Positions 1-4,832 of a DNA stretch of 9,418 nt are shown here, piece by piece. The stretch covers positions 1 to 9,418 of the forward strand of contig CALHIO010000006.1 of NCBI GenBank assembly GCA_938030915.1. The letters run 5' to 3'. A program made the position numbers and the translations under genes. Every line of letters begins with the position of its first letter. Within the stretch, counting starts at the first letter, position 1. The notes beneath the pieces were generated by a model, which was given only the letters and a program-made list of their open reading frames with translations, had not been told where the DNA came from and made no database searches. Source of the DNA: an uncultured Gemmatimonadota bacterium. GTDB taxonomy: Bacteria; Gemmatimonadota; Gemmatimonadetes; Longimicrobiales; Gaopeijiaceae.

Positions 1-1560
1 GGCCACCCAGAAGAACAGGATCTCCGGGGCGGTGACCATCGTGTGCCCCGGGTAGAAGGCCTGAAGGTCATCCGTCTCGTCAGGCCATCCGAAGACGGAG
101 AACGGCCACAACTGGGAGCTGAACCAGGTGTCGAGGACGTCCGGATCCTGCTGCAGCGTGCCGCTTCCACATCGGGGGCATTCCGTGGGGTCCTCGCGTG
201 CGACGATCTCCTCACCGCAGTCGCAGTACCACACCGGAATCCGGTGGCCCCACCAGAGCTGACGCGAGATACACCAGTCCTGGATGTTCTCCATCCAGTG
301 CTCGTACACACGCTTCCAGTGAGGCGGCGTGAAGGTGATCGTGCCGTCCTGCGACGCGGCCAGCGCGGGCTCCGCCAACGGCTTCATGCTCACGAACCAC
401 TGCTCCGACAGGCGTGGCTCGACGACGGTGCTGCACCGGTAGCAATGTGGGACCGCGTGCGTGTGCGCGTCCTGGCCGGCCATCAGCCCGTCGGCATCCA
501 GCGCCGCGAGCACCGCCTTGCGGGCCTCGAAGCGCTCCATCCCACGGAACGCCTCAGGCGCCCCGTCGCTCATGTGCGCATCCGGCGTCATGACGTCGAG
601 GATGTCGAGGCCCGTGCGACCCGCGATGTCGAAATCGTTCTTGTCGTGCGCGGGCGTCACCTTGACCATACCGGACCCGAACTCGGGGTCCACGTGTCGA
701 TCCGCCACGATCGGGATCGTCCGGCCCGTGAGCGGGAGTTCCACGTCCGAGCCCACCAACGCCTTGTAACGCTCGTCACTCGGGTGCACGGCTACACCCG
801 TGTCCCCCAGCATCGTCTCGGGACGGGTCGTCGAGACGGTGAGATACCACCCGCCGTCCTCGAACTGCCCGATCGCCTCCGCGCCGGCCTCGGAAGCGGC
901 CTTCGCAGCCTCCCACGTCGACTCGGGAAGCGGGTAGCGCAGATGCCAGAGTCGCCCCTCGGTCTCCTCGCCCTCGGCCTCCTCGTTCGAGAGCGCCGTC
1001 AGGCACCGAGGGCACCAGTTGATGATGTACTCGCCCCGGTAGATCAGATCCTTCTCGTACAGGGAGACGAACACCTCCCGGACGGCCCGGGCCAGATCGT
1101 CGTCGAGCGTGAAGCGGGTCCGCTCCCAGTCGCACGACGCCCCGATCGCCTTGAGCTGCTCGAGGATCGTGCCTCCGGTCTTCTCGACGAAGTCCCAGAC
1201 ACGGGCGACGAACGCATCTCGACCGAGATCCTGCCGGGTGACCCCCTCCCCGGCCAGCTTCCGCTCCACCACGTTCTGCGTGGCGATGCCGGCGTGATCG
1301 GTTCCGGGCACCCAGAGCGTGGCCCGGCCCTGCATGCGCCGCCAGCGAATCAGCACATCCTGCACCGTGTTGTTCAGACCATGCCCCATGTGCAGGGCAG
1401 CGGTGACGTTGGGCGGAGGGATGACGATCACGTACGGCTCGCGCCCATCCTCGAGCACGGCGGAGGCCGGCACGTGGAAGTGACCACCGTCCTGCCACGC
1501 CTTGTAGCGTGCGGGCTCGATGGCTCGTGGATCGAGACGCGGGGCCAGTTCCTTGCTCAC
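1..1560 (-). CDS. valS: Valyl-tRNA synthetase, N-terminal 520 residues (3' end beyond window)
   Basis: This cytoplasmic class I aminoacyl-tRNA synthetase charges tRNA-Val with valine using ATP and edits mischarged threonine. The frame stays open for 520 codons to the window edge, against a usual length near 880-900. It shows PPPNVTAALHMGH (residues 48-60, the HIGH-type ATP site; HMGH is normal in ValRS), PGTDHAGIATQ (85-95), the editing-domain motif TTRPETMLGDTGVAVHP (244-260) and VTPAHDKNDF (301-310). CISRQLWWGHRIPVWYC (430-446) follows, returning to the catalytic core. The KMSKS loop, anticodon-binding domain and C-terminal coiled coil lie outside. Cysteine pairs at 183/186, 373/376, 446/448 and 461/464 suggest zinc knuckles. 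GTG at 1560 is chosen because no ATG, GTG or TTG lies between it and the in-frame TGA at 1629-1627, and AGGAAG sits 5 bases upstream. It lies 189 bases after the TonB-like gene and may share its transcript. Confidence 0.97.
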   Translation of the reverse strand, partial: MSKELAPRLDPRAIEPARYKAWQDGGHFHVPASAVLEDGREPYVIVIPPPNVTAALHMGHGLNNTVQDVLIRWRRMQGRATLWVPGTDHAGIATQNVVERKLAGEGVTRQDLGRDAFVARVWDFVEKTGGTILEQLKAIGASCDWERTRFTLDDDLARAVREVFVSLYEKDLIYRGEYIINWCPRCLTALSNEEAEGEETEGRLWHLRYPLPESTWEAAKAASEAGAEAIGQFEDGGWYLTVSTTRPETMLGDTGVAVHPSDERYKALVGSDVELPLTGRTIPIVADRHVDPEFGSGMVKVTPAHDKNDFDIAGRTGLDILDVMTPDAHMSDGAPEAFRGMERFEARKAVLAALDADGLMAGQDAHTHAVPHCYRCSTVVEPRLSEQWFVSMKPLAEPALAASQDGTITFTPPHWKRVYEHWMENIQDWCISRQLWWGHRIPVWYCDCGEEIVAREDPTECPRCGSGTLQQDPDVLDTWFSSQLWPFSVFGWPDETDDLQAFYPGHTMVTAPEILFFWVA

Positions 1561-1565
1561 GTCGA

Positions 1566-1571
1566 CTTCCT
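1566..1571 (-). promoter_or_regulatory. Ribosome binding site of valS
   Basis: On the minus strand AGGAAG lies 5 bases before the GTG at 1560. It supports this non-ATG start, which is the only start codon available after the upstream in-frame stop. Confidence 0.6.
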
Positions 1572-1626
1572 GGAGTTCAGCGCGATGAGTGCCACGCCGC
1601 GCCGGTGGCGGCGAAACCGAAAGATG

Positions 1627-1740
1627 TCAGTCGCGGTCCCCCATCGGAACCGGCGGCGTCCCGTGATTCAGGGCGTTTCGAGCCGCCACGGACATCGCCC
1701 CGTCGTACCGGTCCCGGACGAGCGCGCGTGCTACCGCCAC
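1627..1740 (-). CDS. Possible 37-codon small ORF between the TonB-like gene and valS
   Basis: A GTG-initiated frame of 37 codons begins 9 bases after the stop of the TonB-like gene, in the same reading frame, and ends at TGA 1629-1627. It fills most of the otherwise unassigned 189-base gap. The sequence before it includes AGGCAGGGA, but the purines sit too close to the GTG for an ideal ribosome site. A second start (ATG at codon 16) is possible. The product is short and basic at its start (ARALVRDRYDGAMSVAARN), with no helix or motif that I recognise. It could be a translated small protein, a decayed 3' extension of the upstream gene exposed after a stop, or simply leader sequence that is open by chance in GC-rich DNA. 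Only the open frame and its tight position support it. Confidence 0.2.
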   Translation of the reverse strand: MAVARALVRDRYDGAMSVAARNALNHGTPPVPMGDRD

Positions 1741-1749
1741 TCCCTGCCT

Positions 1750-2565
1750 TCAGCGAATGCCGGTGGTGTCCCCTCGTGCCGCTGCCCGCTCCCGGTCTCG
1801 CCGAGCACGGATCGCCGCCGCTCGCTCCTTCCAGGACTGTTCGATGAGATATCGCTGGCTCTGACGCTCGATCTCTTCGAACTCCCAGACGCGACGGGCT
1901 TCGATGTCACGGTGACCGACGGGCGTTCCGAAGTTGAGCGGCAGCGGAAGGGCGATGTCGCCCAGGTAGATCTTGCCGTCCGCGACACCCCACCGTCCTC
2001 CGTTCGAATCCGTGAACGTCCAATCCGTGAGCCGATCCTCGGCCGCCCGAGCGATGGCCACCGAGTCATACCAGGCGACGATTCGCTCCGAGAGGAGCAG
2101 CTCCTCCCGCTGCTCGATCGTGAGTTCGAAGAATTCCGGCGGCGGAGCCGCCCACAGGCGCGCATCGACCAGGTTCGGCCGCAGACGCTCGGCTGCATTG
2201 TTCGGTGGAGGCAGGAGCTCACCGAGCCGGATTCCTTGGATCTCGGGCCTGCGCGCGTCCGCCTGGCCGGCCTCGATCTCCGCCAGCTCCTCCGGATCCT
2301 CGGGACGATCGAGATCCTCGGGCAGGATGTCGATCAGCCGAATCAGGGGTGTTCCCTGGTCCGACGGTGCATCGGTGTTGATCGGCAGATTGAACGCGTC
2401 GGGGGCGAGAATGGCGGACACTGCCGTGTACATCAGAATGCCGACGAGATGGACTGCGATCGACGCACCGAACGCGATGGTGCGCACACGAGTGGAGCCC
2501 AGGCCCCGACTGTTCAGCCAGGCCCGGTCCCTCGTGGATCCATCGTGTCCGGGCCGATTACTCAT
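1750..2565 (-). CDS. Membrane-anchored protein with TonB-like N-terminal helix, function unknown
   Basis: This 271-residue protein has a short basic N-terminus, one hydrophobic segment at about residues 30-53 (AFGASIAVHLVGILMYTAV) and a long polar C-terminal part. The topology predicts a cytoplasmic N-terminus and a periplasmic body. Within the helix, SxxxH (Ser35, His39) matches the Ser-His pair of the TonB anchor (SVCIH in E. coli TonB), which contacts ExbB/ExbD. A Pro/Asp/Glu-rich linker (about 81-122) follows, as in periplasm-spanning TonB proteins. There is no recognisable TonB C-terminal domain. Instead there is a region around GGRWGVADGKIYLGDIALPLP (189-209), which looks like a small beta-rich module, then a very charged helix (about 226-265). 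The gene lies 59 bases after the aminotransferase stop, probably in one transcript. Ribosome binding signal is weak, so the exact ATG is moderately certain. I do not recognise a characterised homologue; a partner of a TonB/TolA-like envelope system is an inference from the helix alone. Confidence 0.8.
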   Translation of the reverse strand: MSNRPGHDGSTRDRAWLNSRGLGSTRVRTIAFGASIAVHLVGILMYTAVSAILAPDAFNLPINTDAPSDQGTPLIRLIDILPEDLDRPEDPEELAEIEAGQADARRPEIQGIRLGELLPPPNNAAERLRPNLVDARLWAAPPPEFFELTIEQREELLLSERIVAWYDSVAIARAAEDRLTDWTFTDSNGGRWGVADGKIYLGDIALPLPLNFGTPVGHRDIEARRVWEFEEIERQSQRYLIEQSWKERAAAIRARRDRERAAARGDTTGIR

Positions 2566-2624
2566 GGATTTGCTAACCCCGGGTCAGAGCCCGGTTCCTC
2601 AGGCCGTAGGCCGGATACGCCCCC

Positions 2625-3788
2625 TCACGCCACCACACGGCCCAGACGGCGCGCGGCCTCCTCGAGCCGGTCACCATCGACGGTGAGTGCGATCCGGAAG
2701 AAGCCCTCTCCGCCCTCTCCGAGCGCAGCGCCCGGCAGGACGATCACGCCCTCCTGCTCCAGTGCCCGCGTCGCGAACGCCTCCGACGCCTCACCGCGTG
2801 GGACGGGAATCCAGAGGTACATGGTTGCTTTCGGCACCGCGACCTCGAACCCCGCCGACATCAAGGCCGCGGCCGCACGGTCACGTCGCTCCTCGAAGAC
2901 GGCGATGTTTCCCGGCACCCACGCCTCGGCCGCGTTCAGTGCCGCGGCTCCCGCCGCCTGCACCGCCATGAACTGCCCCGTGTCCATGAACGTCTTCACC
3001 TTCGTGAGCGCCCCGATCATCTCGGCGTTGCCCACAGCCCACCCCATCCGCCAACCGGTCATGTTGAAGGTCTTGGAGAGGGAGTGGAACTCGAGCGCTA
3101 CATCCTTTGCGCCCTCGAACTCCAGGATGCTTCGCGGCCGATACCCGTTGAAGCCGAACTCGGAGTACGCGTTGTCGTGGGCAAGGAGTACGTCGTGTTC
3201 GGCGCAGAACCGGATGGCCTCCTCGAAGTACGCATCCGGGGCGACGGCCGTGGTCGGGTTGTTCGGGTAGTTCAGGTAGAGGATCCGGGTGCGGTCGACG
3301 ACGCCGGACGGCAGATCCCCGAGGGGAATCAGGAAATCGTTCTCGGGCCGAAGCGGCACGAGCCACGGCTCCCCACCTGCCAGAGTCACCGAACCCAGAT
3401 AGGCCTGATATCCCGGGTCCGGAATCACGGCCGCGTCACCCGGCCCGATGTAGGCGAAGGGCAAATGAGCCAACCCGTCCTTCGAACCAATCAGTGGAAG
3501 GACCTCGGTCACAGGGTCCACCGTCACGCCGAAGCGCCGCTGCATGAAGTCGGCGACCGCGTCCCGGAACGACATCAACCCTGACTGGAACGCGTATCTG
3601 GAGTGTGACTTATCCCCTGCGGCCTCACGTAACTTGTCAATAGCGGTGCGAGGTGGGTCGAGAGGGGCATCGCCCGCGCCCAGATCGATCACGTCCACCC
3701 CCGCCGCCTCGATTCGGCGTCGCATCGCCTTCATCTCGGCAAGCGGAAACGGGGGAAGCGCGCCGAAGCGCGCGTTGGTCTTCAGCAT
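2625..3788 (-). CDS. Class I PLP-dependent aminotransferase, LL-diaminopimelate aminotransferase-like
   Basis: This 387-residue cytoplasmic aminotransferase is a complete fold-type I enzyme. It has a substrate-side N-terminus ending in VIDLGAGDAPLDPP (33-46), RYAFQSGLMSFRDAVADF (64-81), YPNNPTT (174-180, with the Asn that contacts the cofactor), HDNAYSEFGF (204-213, with Asp205 and Tyr208), SLSKTFNMTGWRMGW (236-250, Lys239 being the Schiff-base lysine) and FFRIALT (363-369, Arg365 binding the substrate carboxylate). The opening (NARFGALPPFPLAEM) and general pattern resemble proteins annotated as LL-diaminopimelate aminotransferase, which make LL-diaminopimelate from tetrahydrodipicolinate and glutamate for lysine and peptidoglycan. 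Aspartate- or alanine-type aminotransferases share these motifs, so the substrate is not settled. Its ATG overlaps the stop of the upstream hydrolase gene by one base (TGATG), with AGGG shortly before it, so translation is probably coupled. Confidence 0.9.
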   Translation of the reverse strand: MLKTNARFGALPPFPLAEMKAMRRRIEAAGVDVIDLGAGDAPLDPPRTAIDKLREAAGDKSHSRYAFQSGLMSFRDAVADFMQRRFGVTVDPVTEVLPLIGSKDGLAHLPFAYIGPGDAAVIPDPGYQAYLGSVTLAGGEPWLVPLRPENDFLIPLGDLPSGVVDRTRILYLNYPNNPTTAVAPDAYFEEAIRFCAEHDVLLAHDNAYSEFGFNGYRPRSILEFEGAKDVALEFHSLSKTFNMTGWRMGWAVGNAEMIGALTKVKTFMDTGQFMAVQAAGAAALNAAEAWVPGNIAVFEERRDRAAAALMSAGFEVAVPKATMYLWIPVPRGEASEAFATRALEQEGVIVLPGAALGEGGEGFFRIALTVDGDRLEEAARRLGRVVA

Positions 3789-4408
3789 CAGCCCTGAATC
3801 ACCGGATTCCTGACCGAACCCACGCCTACCACCTCGACCTCCACGACGTCCCCGTCCTTGAGGGGAGCGACCCCATCAGGGGTGCCTGTCGCGACCAGAT
3901 CGCCCGGTTCCAACGTCATGATACCGGTGATGTATTCGATGATCGTGGGAATGTCGAACACCATGTCCGCGGCATCCCCTTCCTGCAGGACCTCGCCGTT
4001 CACGCGTGTGATCACGCCGAGACTCGCGCGGTCGACGTCGCCAACCGCCACGGGGGTCCCGACGGCGCAGAACGTGTCGAAGCCCTTCGCGCGGGCCCAC
4101 TGATCGTCGATGCTCTGAAGATCTCGCGCCGTTACGTCGTTGACCGGCACCAGGGCCTCGATGTGATCCCAGGCGTCGCTGGCCGCGACGTTGCGCCCCT
4201 GCTTGCCGATGATCACCCCGATCTCACCCTCGAAATCCACGCGCTTCGAAATGGCTGGCATGACGATCGAGTCCGCTTCACCAATGATCGACGAGGGTGG
4301 CTTGAAGAAGATCAACGGCTCGTCGGGGACCTCTCCACCCAGTTCCGCGGCGTGCTTCGCGTAGTTCCTGCCAACACAGACGATCTTGCTCGGGGAGATG
4401 CTCTTCAT
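3788..4408 (-). CDS. Fumarylacetoacetate hydrolase (FAH) family protein, FAHD1-like
   Basis: This is a 206-residue cytoplasmic metal-dependent enzyme of the single-domain FAH type. It has VGRNYAKHAAELG (12-24, with His19), FFKPPSSI (34-41), DFEGEIGVII (58-67, metal ligands Glu60 and Glu62), NDVTARDLQ (90-98, third ligand Asp91), WARAKGFDTF (104-113, with Lys108) and ATGTPDGVAPL (173-183). The length matches FAHD1/YcgM, members of which act as acylpyruvate hydrolase or oxaloacetate decarboxylase; related enzymes hydrolyse or isomerise ring-cleavage products such as 2-hydroxyhepta-2,4-dienedioate. The sequence does not choose among these. The ATG at 4408 has GGAG 5 bases upstream. The gene is the first after a probable terminator and is coupled by TGATG to the aminotransferase, so it probably leads the left transcript. 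Control of a keto acid pool beside a transaminase is a plausible but unproven link. Confidence 0.92.
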   Translation of the reverse strand: MKSISPSKIVCVGRNYAKHAAELGGEVPDEPLIFFKPPSSIIGEADSIVMPAISKRVDFEGEIGVIIGKQGRNVAASDAWDHIEALVPVNDVTARDLQSIDDQWARAKGFDTFCAVGTPVAVGDVDRASLGVITRVNGEVLQEGDAADMVFDIPTIIEYITGIMTLEPGDLVATGTPDGVAPLKDGDVVEVEVVGVGSVRNPVIQG

Positions 4409-4413
4409 CGGGG

Positions 4414-4417
4414 CTCC
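4414..4417 (-). promoter_or_regulatory. Ribosome binding site of the FAH-family gene
   Basis: GGAG on the minus strand stands 5 bases before the ATG at 4408. It fixes the start of the first gene after the probable terminator at 4470-4498. No convincing -35/-10 pair could be picked out in the 61 bases between terminator and start. Confidence 0.5.
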
Positions 4418-4469
4418 GTATCGAGTGCGCCCGCCGCCACGGATGGCAGTCGAGGCATAGGCATGAAGA

Positions 4470-4498
4470 AGGGCCGTCCGATCATATCGGACGGCCCT
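4470..4498 (-). terminator. Probable rho-independent terminator after the small membrane protein
   Basis: A perfect inverted repeat forms a 13-bp GC-rich stem (4470-4482 pairing with 4486-4498) closed by three bases. Read on the minus strand it is followed by TTCTTC, a short and imperfect pyrimidine run. On the plus strand no T-run follows, so it points to the minus-strand genes. It lies 42 bases after the stop of the small membrane protein and 61 bases before the FAH-family start, which would separate the right and left transcripts. The interrupted T-tract makes its strength uncertain; the hairpin itself is unambiguous. Confidence 0.65.
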
Positions 4499-4540
4499 GG
4501 AAGTACTGTGATTCCGGCGGTTTCGCTACGTCCGGCGGAT

Positions 4541-4741
4541 TCAGCGGCTCCCTTCCTGCGTATGGATCCACGTGCCGATCAGGGCGCCGAGGGCCGCGAT
4601 CGTCAGCAGGACCGCGATCACGGTCCACCAGAACCCGATGTCGCTGTAGCCGGTCTCCCAGCCACTGTTCGCCCGGGTGAGCGCGCCGAAGGCGATCCCG
4701 AGGTAGATCACGCCGACGCCCATGCCGAGGATGCGCTTCAT
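4541..4741 (-). CDS. Small two-helix membrane protein, function unknown
   Basis: This 66-residue protein has a first hydrophobic segment (about residues 4-22, ILGMGVGVIYLGIAFGAL), a short polar loop (ANSGWETGYSDIG) and a second helix (about 37-57, FWWTVIAVLLTIAALGALIG), ending in a short hydrophilic tail. It is probably an inner-membrane hairpin protein. The frame is open further upstream into the helicase gene, but the upstream residues are Arg/Pro/Ser-rich and read like a shadow frame. ATG at 4741 is therefore preferred, immediately before the basic MKR and the first helix. The ribosome site is weak (GAGAAG). It lies 91 bases after the helicase stop and just before the terminator, so it is probably the last gene of the right transcript. 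No family was recognised. Confidence 0.7.
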   Translation of the reverse strand: MKRILGMGVGVIYLGIAFGALTRANSGWETGYSDIGFWWTVIAVLLTIAALGALIGTWIHTQEGSR

Positions 4742-4832
4742 TTCGCTTCTCTGCCGTTGCTGGAGGACATCGGGCCGTTCCGACCGCCCGACGAGGCGAA
4801 ATCTACGAGCGCCCCGCAGAGCATCCAAGGGG

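Noticed and set aside
1595..1613. A 6-bp GC stem (CGCCGC / GCGGCG) upstream of valS, considered as a T-box or attenuator element.
   Set aside because: No T-box sequence, specifier stem or T-run is visible, and such short GC stems are common by chance here.
2566..2624. A possible terminator (CCGGG / CCCGG, 5-bp stem) between the aminotransferase and the TonB-like gene.
   Set aside because: The stem is short, no T-run follows, and the 59-base spacing is compatible with one transcript.
2600..2630. Sequence GTAGGCCGGATA in the gap after the aminotransferase resembles the start of an enterobacterial REP element.
   Set aside because: It is a single copy with no matching palindromic partner, and the organism does not look enterobacterial; coincidence in GC-rich DNA is more likely.
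43..3270. A 1075-codon open frame on the plus strand.
   Set aside because: It lies opposite valS, the TonB-like gene and the aminotransferase, all of which have strong family motifs. The product is Arg/Pro/His-rich with no recognisable domain. Long antisense open frames are expected opposite GC-rich genes.
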